61,786 nt of DNA from Waterburya agarophytonicola KI4 (GCF_020640915.1 NZ_JADWDC010000023.1:382-62167); one strand, 5' to 3'; numbered from the stretch's first letter, positions 1-9,452 are shown. Made by a program: numbers and translations. Notes: generated from the letters alone by a model not told the origin.

Positions 1-185
1 TAGAAATAGACCCCGATTTTTTTTGGTCTTGGCATAATTTAGGGGATGCTTTAACTAAATTACAACAATGGGATCGAGCAGTTTTAGTTTATCGTCGTGC
101 AGTAGAAATAGACCCCGATTTTTTTTGGTCTTGGCATAATTTAGGGGATGCTTTAACCAAGTTACAACAATGGGATCGAGCGATC
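1..185 (+). repeat. 102-bp tandem repeat encoding TPR units
   Basis: Two successive 102-bp units (about 1-101 and 102-203) match almost base for base over their first 80 bases, then diverge. Each encodes one 34-residue TPR, so copy number can change without a frameshift. The near identity points to recent duplication or gene conversion. More units may lie upstream of the window. Confidence 0.85.
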
Positions 186-1028
186 GCCGTTTACCTCCAG
201 GCTATTATGCTCCAAAGCGATCGCCAGGTAGTATATCAAAAATTAGGTACGGTTTTTAAACAACGGGGTAGTCTAAAAGACTCGATTCGAGATTATCGTC
301 AATTAATTCAATCTGGCGATCGCGATAATATTTACCGCAACCTGAAAACAAATCCAGAAACCTTACTCGCCATTGCTGAAGCTTTAGTTATCGAACATCA
401 AACCCATGCTGGGATCGTTCTATATTACATGGCGTTGGAGATTCAAAGCGATCGCCCTGCCATACTAGTTAAGTTAGCAGAATTATTGCAGCAGCAAAAC
501 CAACTACAAAAAGATATTGCTTCAAATCAGTCAACATTGCAAAGCGAATTATTAACTAGGCAGCAAAGCAATATTATTGCCCAAGCCAAACCCGATAATA
601 TCCCTGGAGAAATAATTGTTCAACATAATTGCTCTATTTCACCCGAACAGTTAGAAGATCTATTTAGCACCGTTGGTTGGTCGCGTCGCCCTTTAGATCG
701 AGTAAAACAATCCTTAGATCGTAGTTTTGGTTATGTTGCTGCTTGGCACATCTATGGAGAGAAAGAATCCTTAATTGGCTTTGCTAGAGCAGTTTCCGAT
801 GGAGTTTTTCACGCCACACTACTAGATATATTAGTCGCTCCTCGTTTTCAACAGAGAGGATTGGGTAAAAAAATTGTTTTGGCTTTAATCGAGCAATTAC
901 AACAGTCTCAAATTAACGATATTACTTTGTTTGCCAGTCCCCATATCGTAGATTTCTATCACAAGCTCGGTTTTGTCTCCCAACCCAAGAATTTACAGTG
1001 GATGCTTTGGGGAGGGGGAGATCGATAA
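1..1028 (+). CDS. TPR-repeat protein with C-terminal GNAT acetyltransferase domain (5' end outside window)
   Basis: The frame is open from the first bases of the window, so the start lies upstream and the ATG at 207 is internal. Bases 3-206 encode two almost identical 34-residue TPR units (motifs WHNLGDAL, WDRA). More divergent helical repeats follow, to about residue 95 counted from the internal Met. The last 150 residues look like a GNAT N-acetyltransferase: a strand-rich segment, then the acetyl-CoA loop RFQQRGLGKKI and the terminal FYHKLGF motif. TPRs usually bind proteins, so this may be an acetyltransferase tethered to a partner; the substrate is unknown. Family membership is clear, function is not. 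Confidence 0.8.
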   Translation, partial: EIDPDFFWSWHNLGDALTKLQQWDRAVLVYRRAVEIDPDFFWSWHNLGDALTKLQQWDRAIAVYLQAIMLQSDRQVVYQKLGTVFKQRGSLKDSIRDYRQLIQSGDRDNIYRNLKTNPETLLAIAEALVIEHQTHAGIVLYYMALEIQSDRPAILVKLAELLQQQNQLQKDIASNQSTLQSELLTRQQSNIIAQAKPDNIPGEIIVQHNCSISPEQLEDLFSTVGWSRRPLDRVKQSLDRSFGYVAAWHIYGEKESLIGFARAVSDGVFHATLLDILVAPRFQQRGLGKKIVLALIEQLQQSQINDITLFASPHIVDFYHKLGFVSQPKNLQWMLWGGGDR

Positions 1029-1260
1029 ATTTTCGATAACCCACTCAGTTTTTACGGCTATAATTGCTTTTAGGGTGGACAGTCTCTTGAATCAACCTTG
1101 TCACGAATTGAGGGACGCGACATTTCACCCTTTTTTTAGCTTCATCCAATCTTCATCAGTTGCTCGGTCTAGAAGCTCTATCTCTTCACACAATCTGCGA
1201 TCTTTTTTTGTTACAAATGGGAATAATAGTTTTTTATAATTTCTTTTCCCTAAAAATAAT

Positions 1261-2550
1261 ATGAATTTCAAATATCTAGTTTCTTCTATTTTAGTTTCTT
1301 CTATTGCTCTAGGTACGGGATTTTTCATATTTACAGAAGCTTCGACAGCCGATGTAGTTGTGGAATGGCAAGAAGGAGACAATTCGAGCAATATTCAAAA
1401 AGCGATCGATTCTGGTGACGATACGGTAATTATTCCTAAAATGAATGAGCCTTGGGTAGTAGGTAAGCGCATTCGTGCCAGACAACCGAATCAAAAGATT
1501 GTTTTTGAACCAGGAGTACTAGTATTAGCCCAAAAAGGAGCATTTCAGAAAATAAATGATAGTATTATGCTGATAGAAGCAGATAATGTCACTCTTTCTG
1601 GTTATAAAGCTACATTTCAAATGCAAAAAGCTGACTATCTCAATCCCGAGCTATACGAACCATCAGAATTTAGACATAACATAGTAGTTCGTGGGGCTAA
1701 AAACTTTGTTGTTGAAGGATTAACCCTCAAAGATGCTGGAGGGGACGGTCTTTTTGTTTCTCACGGTCCCAAAGCGCAAGGAGAATCTATTCCTCAACAG
1801 AGATTTTCATCGGGGGTAATTCGCGACGTGGTAGCCGATAACAATCATAGATTGGGACTAAGCATCATGAGCGCGCAAGATCTGACGGTAGAGAATAGCA
1901 TCTTTAAAAACACTAGCGGTACGAAACCAGCGTCGGGGGTAGATATCGAACCCGACCACGAGTGGCAAAAGCTAGTTAATATTAAATTCAAAAATAACCA
2001 ATTCATCGACAACGATCGCAACGGAATTCAGATTGGGTTGGGCAAATATCGCGGAGAGAACATTACCGACGTGAGTATTTCCTTTGACGGTTGTGAAGTT
2101 ATGAGAAACAAAGAGTCTGGTATTAAAATCAATACCAATAAAGCAGGAGCTGTCGATGGAGTGAGAGGGAAAATAAGTTTTAAAGATTGCGATATAGATA
2201 CATCAGGGATAAGTGGAATTCATATCAAGTCCGATCGCGTCAATCTTGACGAGGCAGTAAAAATTGATTTTGAAAATATCACCGTCCGCAATACAGGCAA
2301 TGAATCTCCAGAGTCTGCTCCTGTAGTGCTATTTAATACCCACGCTCCAGGAGTAGTTGCAAATATCGATTTTGGCAAAAATTTTGTTATTTACGATGAT
2401 GCCAAGCGTCCAGGATTACTTACCTCCAATTTCTCTCGCAAACACGGCTTGGCAAATATTCACGGTCAAGTAAAAATCAACAACCCCAATCAACAACCAT
2501 CATTTTTGAGCGATAATTTAGAGAATGTAACTTTAGAAATTATTAAATAA
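1261..2550 (+). CDS. secreted right-handed parallel beta-helix protein
   Basis: 429 residues. The N-terminus has a hydrophobic signal segment (about residues 7-26) followed by TEASTAD, so export is likely. The rest carries the short repeating strands of a right-handed parallel beta-helix, with phrases such as NVTLSGY, DGLFVSH, NGIQIGLG, SGIKINT and SGIHIKS spaced about 22-30 residues apart. This fold is typical of polysaccharide lyases, epimerases and phage tailspikes. I cannot assign catalytic residues, so the substrate is unknown. It starts at ATG 1261 after an AT-rich leader and stands alone between the GNAT gene and the convergent ruvA. Confidence 0.75.
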   Translation: MNFKYLVSSILVSSIALGTGFFIFTEASTADVVVEWQEGDNSSNIQKAIDSGDDTVIIPKMNEPWVVGKRIRARQPNQKIVFEPGVLVLAQKGAFQKINDSIMLIEADNVTLSGYKATFQMQKADYLNPELYEPSEFRHNIVVRGAKNFVVEGLTLKDAGGDGLFVSHGPKAQGESIPQQRFSSGVIRDVVADNNHRLGLSIMSAQDLTVENSIFKNTSGTKPASGVDIEPDHEWQKLVNIKFKNNQFIDNDRNGIQIGLGKYRGENITDVSISFDGCEVMRNKESGIKINTNKAGAVDGVRGKISFKDCDIDTSGISGIHIKSDRVNLDEAVKIDFENITVRNTGNESPESAPVVLFNTHAPGVVANIDFGKNFVIYDDAKRPGLLTSNFSRKHGLANIHGQVKINNPNQQPSFLSDNLENVTLEIIK

Positions 2551-2566
2551 ATCGCAGAAATTAATT

Positions 2567-3208
2567 TTATTCTCCACTCAACCAAGCGATCGCACTTCTA
2601 ATCCATTCTTCTGCATGGGGATTATTAAGTAATTGCTCGTCTCGGCTCAGAGCAGTTAAAACCTGCTCAATTTCTTCGTTGCTATAACCTAAAGCTAATA
2701 AGGTCATTTCTAAATCTTCTTTAATTTCAGGTTTGGGAGCAAAAACAGCTTCGGGTTGTTCTACTTTTATTCCCGATACTTTATGCCATTTAGCCAGTTT
2801 GGTTTTTAATTCCAAAGCAATTCTTTCGGCGGTTTTTTTACCCACTCCTGGGATTTTGCTTAGGGTGGTAATATTGCTGGTGACAATTGCACCGACTAAT
2901 TCGGAAATACCCAGAGTATCAATAGAGGCGATCGCCAGTTGCATGCCAATACCACTAACTGCGGTTAGCTGGCGGAACAAATCTCTTTCTGCTGCGGAGT
3001 CAAAACCATAAAGGATTTGCTTGTCTTCTTGAATCTGTAGGTGGGTAAAGACTTGAATTTCCTCGTCGGTTGTTTCATCTAACTGACGGGCAAAACGAGA
3101 AGAAATCTGCATTTCGTAACCAATTTTATTAACTTCCAACACCAAAAAAAGACGATTTTGGGTAGTTTTAGTAATATCTATTTTTTTACCCTTGAGGTAA
3201 CTAATCAT
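2567..3208 (-). CDS. ruvA: Holliday junction branch migration subunit RuvA
   Basis: 213 residues, close to the usual RuvA length. RuvA binds the four-way junction as a tetramer and recruits the RuvB motor. The N-terminal OB fold starts MISYLKGK. The helix-hairpin-helix region contains LTAVSGIGMQLA and KIPGVGKKTAERIALELK, the paired DNA-binding hairpins. The C-terminal RuvB-contacting domain (about residues 150-213) has ALGYSNEEIEQVL. ruvB is encoded about 45 kb away at 47.9 kb on the other strand, so the two are not an operon here. ATG start at 3208. Confidence 0.96.
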   Translation of the reverse strand: MISYLKGKKIDITKTTQNRLFLVLEVNKIGYEMQISSRFARQLDETTDEEIQVFTHLQIQEDKQILYGFDSAAERDLFRQLTAVSGIGMQLAIASIDTLGISELVGAIVTSNITTLSKIPGVGKKTAERIALELKTKLAKWHKVSGIKVEQPEAVFAPKPEIKEDLEMTLLALGYSNEEIEQVLTALSRDEQLLNNPHAEEWIRSAIAWLSGE

Positions 3209-3248
3209 AAGTATGCGTTTTTAATTGATTAGCTCGAAGCTTGTTTGA

Positions 3249-4145
3249 TTATTGCTCGCAATAAAGAATTTCTTCGCTTTCAATTGTAAAGTCTGAATTC
3301 ACCCAAACTAAAGAAATCTCTCTGACCACACCTCCCTCAAACGACACCAGCGAGAAATTACGCTTAATGTTGCCATCGCCTTTAATTACGCGAGGTACGC
3401 AGGCTGCATTGAGATACACCGTATCGTCTTTAAATTCTACAATAGTTCTTCTTTTTCCCGAAGGATGTTTGAGGGCGTGGTGCATGTGACCAAAAGTAAC
3501 CAGAGGAATAGATTTACCAATGTTGCGAATATCTGCGATCGCCTGGGTTAAATCAGGATCGCCATAGTCTCCTCCATCGGGTTTCCAATCTCGACCGCAG
3601 ATTGATTCTGTCTTACTCCCGAGACCGTGGGGGCCATTGTGACCGATAATAATTATGTCCTCAAAAGAGCAATTTTGAGCCATGGTAACGATTTGCTCGG
3701 CAGATTGAGCAAAGCTTTTTACATTATAGCGATCGCGATAAAATTGCGAGTTTCTCCAGGTTGAGCCACCCCAACTAAAAGGACGACTGCCCACTACAGA
3801 TAGCTCATAATCGGCAAAATCTAGCTGAGAAAACCCGACATGAGCATCTCCTAGTAAATCTAACTGTTGCTGTACCCGATCTTCGGTTGATTGGTCGTAG
3901 GGAGCTTTTTGTCGCCCCCAAGACGACGCACTATACCAGGCATCGTGATTTCCTGCGATCGCTGCTTTAGGAGTTTTAACTGCGGCGATTTTACGTACCA
4001 CCTCCACCGCTTCATTGCCAAAATCTCCCACAAATAGGACTAAATCTATCCCAAGATGTTGCAAAGTTAGTTCATCTCTTTCGTCCCACTGATTGTGGAC
4101 ATCTCCTACTACAGCGATGGTAATTTGTGATTTTTTTGGACTCAT
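3249..4145 (-). CDS. calcineurin-like metallophosphoesterase, TIGR04168 type
   Basis: 298 residues. All the metal-binding blocks of the calcineurin-like phosphoesterase fold are present in order: GDVHNQWD, GDFGNE, GNHD, GHNGPHG and GHMHH. The arrangement resembles the TIGR04168 family of cyanobacteria and plastids, whose substrate is not established. It is cytosolic, with no signal or membrane helix. It lies 40 bases upstream of ruvA on the same strand and may be co-transcribed with it; the shared direction is the only hint of a link. Confidence 0.85.
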   Translation of the reverse strand: MSPKKSQITIAVVGDVHNQWDERDELTLQHLGIDLVLFVGDFGNEAVEVVRKIAAVKTPKAAIAGNHDAWYSASSWGRQKAPYDQSTEDRVQQQLDLLGDAHVGFSQLDFADYELSVVGSRPFSWGGSTWRNSQFYRDRYNVKSFAQSAEQIVTMAQNCSFEDIIIIGHNGPHGLGSKTESICGRDWKPDGGDYGDPDLTQAIADIRNIGKSIPLVTFGHMHHALKHPSGKRRTIVEFKDDTVYLNAACVPRVIKGDGNIKRNFSLVSFEGGVVREISLVWVNSDFTIESEEILYCEQ

Positions 4146-4170
4146 GAACTAATTACTGTTTCCTATTGGT

Positions 4171-5145
4171 TTAGACTGCACCGCTATCTTTATTGAAAAT
4201 CACCCAAACTGTTTTCCAGATTAGCTTTAGGTCGTAGAGCAGACTCCAACTGTGCTGATATTTTAAATCCAACTTGATTACATCTTCAAAATTCCGCACC
4301 TGAGAACGACCATTCACTTGCCATTCTCCTGTCATTCCTGGCTTGACATCTAACCTTTGCCATTCAGGTATTTGATAGCAATTCACCTCTTCAGAAGTTG
4401 GGGGACGAGTACCGACAAGACTCATATCTCCTTTGAGAACGTTAAGAAATTGAGGAAATTCATCTAAACTGGTGCGTCGTAAAAAGTGACCGATTTTAGT
4501 AATGCGAGGATCGTTATCATTTTTAAAAAAAGCCCCACAGGCTTGATTTTCAATTTCCTTTTTCTTTTCTTCTGCATCGGCATACATGGAACGAAATTTC
4601 CACATTTGAAATTTTTTTCCCATCCACCCACAACGAGTTTGGCTAAAAAAGATCGGACCAGGACTGCTTAATTTGATTGCTATAGCGATGGGAATCAAGA
4701 TAAGACCAGTAATTACCAAACCAACAATAGCACCTGTAATATCTATTGTACGCTTGACGAGGGAACGGACTGAAGGGTGGGTTTCGGGAGATTCTTTGTT
4801 AGACCACTTTTCTGAAGATCTAATATCTAAGATATCGATTAGTCCCGTCATCGACAAAGTCGCCATCACTGGAGGTTGTACCGATTCTAAGATTAATTCA
4901 ATATTTTTTTCTTGAGCAGATTTTAAACTAGCGATCAAAGCACCAATGCCACTACTATCAATAAATCTAGTTTTAGCAAAATTTATAATTATCTGTTGAT
5001 AAGCAATATCTGGTTGCAACAATTGGCTGACAGCTTGTTTAAAAGGTACTGCTTCTAAAACTGTCAAGCGTTCTGGCAATTCTACAACTGGGTTATCCCG
5101 ATCAAAGGATATCGGAAACCTAATTGCTGGTGTCTCGTCAATCAT
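4171..5145 (-). CDS. STAS domain fused to bacterial sugar transferase (polyprenyl-phosphate hexose-1-phosphate transferase type)
   Basis: 324 residues with two domains. Residues about 15-108 form a STAS (anti-anti-sigma) domain with the signature FIDSSGIGAL; Ser65 aligns with the phosphorylated serine of SpoIIAA-type antagonists. Residues about 125-324 are a bacterial sugar transferase of the WbaP/EpsL type: KRTIDITG, one hydrophobic re-entrant helix (about 133-155), SPGPIFFSQTR, WKFRSMY, LRRTSLDEFPQF, GTRPP and KPGMTGEWQV. Such enzymes start lipid-linked exopolysaccharide or O-antigen synthesis. The fusion suggests that a partner-switching kinase or phosphatase controls glycan initiation, which is inference. 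It starts at ATG 5145, alone on its strand after a 250-base spacer. Confidence 0.88.
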   Translation of the reverse strand: MIDETPAIRFPISFDRDNPVVELPERLTVLEAVPFKQAVSQLLQPDIAYQQIIINFAKTRFIDSSGIGALIASLKSAQEKNIELILESVQPPVMATLSMTGLIDILDIRSSEKWSNKESPETHPSVRSLVKRTIDITGAIVGLVITGLILIPIAIAIKLSSPGPIFFSQTRCGWMGKKFQMWKFRSMYADAEEKKKEIENQACGAFFKNDNDPRITKIGHFLRRTSLDEFPQFLNVLKGDMSLVGTRPPTSEEVNCYQIPEWQRLDVKPGMTGEWQVNGRSQVRNFEDVIKLDLKYQHSWSLLYDLKLIWKTVWVIFNKDSGAV

Positions 5146-5399
5146 TAATTCTCAATGTTTGATTATCAAAGGTTAATTAAAGCGTGTTATTAATTTTCAG
5201 AAAAGTGCCTTGTATATTTAATAATGTTTTGCGATCAACGAAAAACACTAATAATTATTAAGTATTGCTTAACTCGATTTTACACTCTTCTCAATCAACA
5301 GCGAATAATTGATTAACAAAAAGATTTTACTCATAAAGGGAAATTTTGGAATTGATAATTTCCCTAGGATCTCACTCCAAAATTTTATTTATTTCCAAT

Positions 5400-6059
5400 T
5401 CACAGGCGATTATCCCTTCTACCAATTGGTTGTCTTCCTTCTTGATTTCGGGCTTTATCTCTAGAAGCACTGCGACGTAAAGCTTGTAAGCGTTCTTCGT
5501 ATTTTTTTCTTTTCCGACGACTGGGAGTCATTTCGATTAAAGTTTTCAAGGCACTGCCCAAACTCTTATAAGCATTGGGTAAAGAATAGCCAAAACGAGT
5601 AGCTAAAGCGATCGCTTTTTCGTCTGCTTCAATGGATTCGGTGATGGTTTTTTCGCTACTATTTTTTTGCCACAGACGATAGCCAGAAATACCGCACAAA
5701 GATAAAGCGAGTAACAACAATAACCCATCCTGTACCCATAATTCTCCCACAGCACCGCCTAAACCAATTGCTAGGGCTGCCATTTCCCATCCTTCTTTAG
5801 GAATCGTATCATTTTGTACCCTTGCAACCTCGTGCCAAAATAGCAAATTGCGCTGATCGATCGCCAGACTATCCCATTTGGCGAGATCGATTTGAATTTC
5901 AATTTCATCTTTGCCAATTTCTTCGCTACGAATTAAGGGAGGATTGACTTCTGTCGAACCTTCTACAATTACCCAACTTTGCAATTCGGGGGGAAGTAAG
6001 GTTTTTAGACGGCGCAATTCATTAATTTCTGCCCTAGCGGAAGAGGTTGCATAACTCAT
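5400..6059 (-). CDS. DUF3318 family membrane protein
   Basis: 219 residues. The N-terminal part (about 1-90) matches the cyanobacterial DUF3318 pattern (ARAEINELRRLKTLLPPELQ, FWHEVARVQND). Two hydrophobic helices follow (about residues 93-110 and 115-132), then a basic, Arg/Lys-rich C-terminus containing PSRRKRKKYEERL. The function of the family is unknown. The mixed acidic N-terminus and basic tail suggest an inner-membrane protein with cytoplasmic ends. No operon partner is evident. Confidence 0.75.
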   Translation of the reverse strand: MSYATSSARAEINELRRLKTLLPPELQSWVIVEGSTEVNPPLIRSEEIGKDEIEIQIDLAKWDSLAIDQRNLLFWHEVARVQNDTIPKEGWEMAALAIGLGGAVGELWVQDGLLLLLALSLCGISGYRLWQKNSSEKTITESIEADEKAIALATRFGYSLPNAYKSLGSALKTLIEMTPSRRKRKKYEERLQALRRSASRDKARNQEGRQPIGRRDNRL

Positions 6060-6220
6060 ACGTTTATCAGGTTAATACTTTGATTATTTCGTAATTTTTA
6101 AGTGTACCCACTTTTATATGATATCTGAATTCATTTATCGATCGAAAATGCTTGGGTTATGGCATATTCCCAGATAAACTTGAGACTTAACAAATGTTTT
6201 AGATTTGGAATCAATATACT

Positions 6221-7207
6221 ATGTTCAGGCAGATTAAAAAATATTTTAGTTTTATCTGTTATTTGTGTCTGGGTCTTATTGTAAGTGTTTTATCTTCTAC
6301 AATCGCAAGCTCATCAGCGATCGCCAGTTCCGCCGAGATTATCGCTCAAGGTGCTGTAGGCGAAACAACCCAAGTGAATTTATTTCAGGCAATCGTTTTA
6401 GGTTTTGTTCAAGGGGCGACGGAATTTATTCCTATCAGCAGTACCGCACACCTCAAAGCTATTCCTGTCTTTTTTGGTTGGGGAGATCCTGGAGTATCTT
6501 TTAGCGCGGTCATCCAACTTGGGAGTATTGCTGCGGTTTTATCTTATTTTTGGTCTGATTTAGCCCAGATTGTTAAGGGAATGATTAAAGCTATTCGCAC
6601 CTCTGATTATGATTCTCAAGAATTTTGGATGGCAGTGGGTATTGGGGTGGGTTCGATTCCGATTATCTTTTTTGGTTTGTTGCTCACAATTTACGAACCT
6701 GCTTTTTATGAAAACACTCTCAGAAGCATGACTTCTATTGCGATCGTTTCGATTTTGATGGCTATTTTACTTGCTCTGGCAGAATCAATCGGCAACCAGA
6801 AGCGCAATTTTAAAGATTTAACGGTCAAAGACGGTATTTTAATCGGTTTGGCTCAAGCTATGGCAATTGTACCAGGAACATCCCGTTCGGGTTCGACGAT
6901 GACGGCTGGTTTGTTTAGCAATCTAGATCGAGAAACTGCTGCGCGGTATTCGTTTTTGTTGGGCATACCTGCCATTACCTTAGCTGGTTTGGTAGGATTA
7001 AAAGATTTAATTAGCCCCGTTGAGGGAGAAGCAATATTATTTATTCCCTTGATTGGAGGTTTGATTTCTTCTGCGATATTTTCTTATATTGCGATCGCTT
7101 GGCTGTTGGAATTTTTAAAAACTAGAAGCACTTGGTTATTTGTGTGGTATCGCTTAATATTCGGAGTAGGTATCTTAGTTGCAGTGGCTTTAGGGTGGAT
7201 TAAATAA
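6221..7207 (+). CDS. uppP: undecaprenyl-diphosphatase UppP/BacA
   Basis: 328 residues. It dephosphorylates undecaprenyl diphosphate to recycle the lipid carrier for peptidoglycan and other glycans. Both family signatures are present: QGATEFIPISSTAHL (about residues 64-78) and VPGTSRSGSTM (about 221-231). At least seven hydrophobic segments are visible. The N-terminus is about 50 residues longer than the E. coli form and begins with an extra hydrophobic, Ser/Ala-rich segment that looks like a signal or anchor. No internal Met separates this extension from the core, so ATG 6221 is kept. It acts in the same lipid-carrier cycle as the sugar transferase at 4.2 kb. Confidence 0.93.
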   Translation: MFRQIKKYFSFICYLCLGLIVSVLSSTIASSSAIASSAEIIAQGAVGETTQVNLFQAIVLGFVQGATEFIPISSTAHLKAIPVFFGWGDPGVSFSAVIQLGSIAAVLSYFWSDLAQIVKGMIKAIRTSDYDSQEFWMAVGIGVGSIPIIFFGLLLTIYEPAFYENTLRSMTSIAIVSILMAILLALAESIGNQKRNFKDLTVKDGILIGLAQAMAIVPGTSRSGSTMTAGLFSNLDRETAARYSFLLGIPAITLAGLVGLKDLISPVEGEAILFIPLIGGLISSAIFSYIAIAWLLEFLKTRSTWLFVWYRLIFGVGILVAVALGWIK

Positions 7208-7231
7208 GGAACGAGAATAATTAAACTGTAG

Positions 7232-7287
7232 GGTGGGCAATAAGATAACTTTTATTTTTGTGTATTAATTGATTTTTATTGCCCACC
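7232..7287. repeat. 12-bp inverted repeat, intergenic palindromic element
   Basis: GGTGGGCAATAA (7232-7243) pairs perfectly with TTATTGCCCACC (7276-7287) across a 32-base AT-rich loop. It sits just after uppP and lacks a T-run, so it looks more like a dispersed REP-type element than an intrinsic terminator. The rest of 7208-7504 is AT-rich with no further structure that I can defend. Confidence 0.6.
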
Positions 7288-7504
7288 AGTCATTAGCTAA
7301 ATAAAAAGTACGGGTTCAATGTTATTTTTAAAACCTGTTTACTCATAAATTTGCCCGCATCATCAAAACTCTTTAATTCGATATATTTTAAAATAATATT
7401 TACTACTGCTACAAAAACAATTCAAAGGTTTGGAGCTTAGAGCCTAAAGCTTATAGCTATTTGTTATTTATTAATACTGATTTTAACTTCAAACTAAGCC
7501 TATT

Positions 7505-8866
7505 ATGAGTAAAACTACAATTACGCCAGCTAAAATTAGCCGTGTTTTGCCAGATTCGATCGCCGAGGAGATTGGCTTTGAAGTTGGCGATGCGATCGTG
7601 TCGATCGATCGCACTAAACCCCGCGATCTAATTGACTACCGTTTTTTGTGTAGCGAAGAATATTTGGAATTGGAAGTAATTGATGCTGGGGGGGAGCTTC
7701 ACGTCATTGAAATTGAAAAAGACTACGACGAAGATCTCGGTTTGGAATTTGAAACGGCTTTGTTTGATGGCTTGATGCAGTGCAACAATCATTGTCCTTT
7801 CTGCTTTATCGATCAGCAACCCCCAGGCAAAAGAAAAAGTCTTTATTTTAAAGATGATGACTATCGTCTGAGCTTTCTTTATGGCAGCTATCTAACCCTA
7901 ACTAATGTAACCGAACCAGAATGGCGCAGAATCGAACAAATGCGTTTATCTCCCCTATTTGTTTCTGTACACGCTACCGAACCAGAAATTAGGACGAGGT
8001 TGTTGAAAAACGATCGCGCTGGGTTAATTATGTCCCAATTTGCTTGGTTTCAAGAACGACGCTTGCAGATACACGCACAGGTAGTTGTTTGTCCTGGTAT
8101 TAATGATGGAGAACATTTAGAGCGTACTTTATTAGACGTGGCATCTTTCCATGAGGGAGATATTCCTGCCGTCGCCTCCGCAGCAGTCGTTCCCGTGGGT
8201 TTGACACGCTTTCGTCCAGCAGAAGATGAATTGATTCCTGTTTCTCAAGAAAAGGCGATCGAGGTGATTAAGCAAGTACAAGAATTACAGAAAAAATTTA
8301 AACAGCAGTTCGGCAGTAATTTTGTTTGGCTGGCTGATGAATGGTTTTTGATTGCGCGCCAGGATATACCTCCCGAATCTCATTATGAAGACTATCCCCA
8401 AATTGGTAATGGTGTGGGTTCGATTCGGTTATTTTTAAAACAGTTTCAAAATACGGCAAACGAAATGTTACCCGATGGGATAGATACTCCCCGTCGTTTT
8501 ACTTGGGTAGTGGGGAATGCTGTCGAGCAGGCTTTTCAACCTTTAGTAGAGCAATTAAATACTGTCGAAGGATTGGAAATTAATTTGGTGGCTTTAAATA
8601 GTAACTATTGGGGACAAGAAATTACTGTCACGGGTTTGTTGACAGGACAAGATTTACTTCAAGGTTTACAGGAAAAAGACTTAGGCGAGGGGATTTTATT
8701 ACCATCCTTAATGCTCAAGCACGATGATACTAAGTTTCTTGACGATCTAACAGTTGAAGATGTTAGCAATCAGCTTAAAATACCTATTTTCCCCGTTAGT
8801 GGTGTGGCAGAATTGATTGATCGCTGTATTGAGGGTTCTGAGTCTGAGAATATCGTTTTAGTTTAA
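7505..8866 (+). CDS. PDZ and radical SAM protein of the cyanobacterial TIGR03279 family (DUF512)
   Basis: 453 residues. Residues about 5-70 are a PDZ-like domain (PAKISRVLPDSIAEE, GFEVGDAIVSID). A radical SAM cluster-binding motif with unusual spacing follows: CNNHCPFC, Cys93, Cys97 and Cys100. The C-terminal half fits DUF512 (QIGNGVGSIRLF; TGLLTGQDLLQGL). The family is nearly universal in cyanobacteria but its substrate is not known. It is cytosolic and single-copy here, convergent with the rbc operon. ATG start at 7505. Confidence 0.88.
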   Translation: MSKTTITPAKISRVLPDSIAEEIGFEVGDAIVSIDRTKPRDLIDYRFLCSEEYLELEVIDAGGELHVIEIEKDYDEDLGLEFETALFDGLMQCNNHCPFCFIDQQPPGKRKSLYFKDDDYRLSFLYGSYLTLTNVTEPEWRRIEQMRLSPLFVSVHATEPEIRTRLLKNDRAGLIMSQFAWFQERRLQIHAQVVVCPGINDGEHLERTLLDVASFHEGDIPAVASAAVVPVGLTRFRPAEDELIPVSQEKAIEVIKQVQELQKKFKQQFGSNFVWLADEWFLIARQDIPPESHYEDYPQIGNGVGSIRLFLKQFQNTANEMLPDGIDTPRRFTWVVGNAVEQAFQPLVEQLNTVEGLEINLVALNSNYWGQEITVTGLLTGQDLLQGLQEKDLGEGILLPSLMLKHDDTKFLDDLTVEDVSNQLKIPIFPVSGVAELIDRCIEGSESENIVLV

Positions 8867-8962
8867 GAAAAAGCGTACCGAAAGAAAGCGCAGCTTATCG
8901 CCTCTTTTCCAATTTCCTTAACTTGTGACCAATGATTGGCTAGGCAATTGGTAATAATTGCC

Positions 8963-9006
8963 AAAAATAAAAGGGATGAAGTTAGAAAGAGTTCTATCAT
9001 CATCCC
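8963..9006 (-). terminator. intrinsic terminator of the rbcL-rbcX-rbcS operon
   Basis: Read on the minus strand, GGGATGA (9006-9000) pairs with TCATCCC (8979-8973) across a 20-base loop. A T-rich run (TTTTATTTTT) follows directly. It lies about 85 bases after the rbcS stop. Confidence 0.7.
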
Positions 9007-9091
9007 CGATCAATATTTAGAAATTAGACTTAAGACATCAAAATAAGATGCTGGAAGTCCGAACATATAAGCAACTAAGCCAAACTGCTAC

Positions 9092-9427
9092 TTAATAACG
9101 GTTCTGAGTGGGCTTATAAACAATGAAACTTACAGTTTGACACTGTTTGATGTTGTCAAATCCAACAACACGAATATAACAATCGGAATATTCAGAACGG
9201 CACTCACGTACTTCATTCAAGACATCTTGAGCGCTACGAGCATCAAATAAAGGTAGCTTCCATAAAGTCCAGTGGTGTAGTTGAGGAGTGGGATCTTTCT
9301 CAAATTCAACGCCAGGAATGTAACCTTGGTCGATCATAAAATCGATTTGTTTGGCGATTTGCTGATCTGTTAAAGGAGGTAAGTATGAAAAGGTTTCGTA
9401 ACGACGCTCTTTAGGTAATGTTTTCAT
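9092..9427 (-). CDS. rbcS: RuBisCO small subunit RbcS (form IB)
   Basis: 111 residues, typical of cyanobacterial small subunits. Recognisable blocks are the N-terminal [18 protein letters not shown], the [11 protein letters not shown] segment and [19 protein letters not shown]. Four dimers of small subunits cap each end of the L8 core. It is the last gene of rbcL-rbcX-rbcS, 25 bases after rbcX. It is also the domain from which the CcmM repeats at 12.8-14.2 kb derive. Confidence 0.97.
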   Translation of the reverse strand: MKTLPKERRYETFSYLPPLTDQQIAKQIDFMIDQGYIPGVEFEKDPTPQLHHWTLWKLPLFDARSAQDVLNEVRECRSEYSDCYIRVVGFDNIKQCQTVSFIVYKPTQNRY

Positions 9428-9452
9428 GGTTTATCTTTCCGTATATTTATGA

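Noticed and set aside
973-1239. 88-residue plus-strand frame overlapping the end of the GNAT gene
   Set aside because: It overlaps the real gene in another frame and runs through a non-coding spacer without a domain or ribosome site.
7232-7287. Intrinsic terminator of uppP
   Set aside because: The inverted repeat is perfect, but the loop is 32 bases and no T-run follows, so a REP-type element is the better reading.
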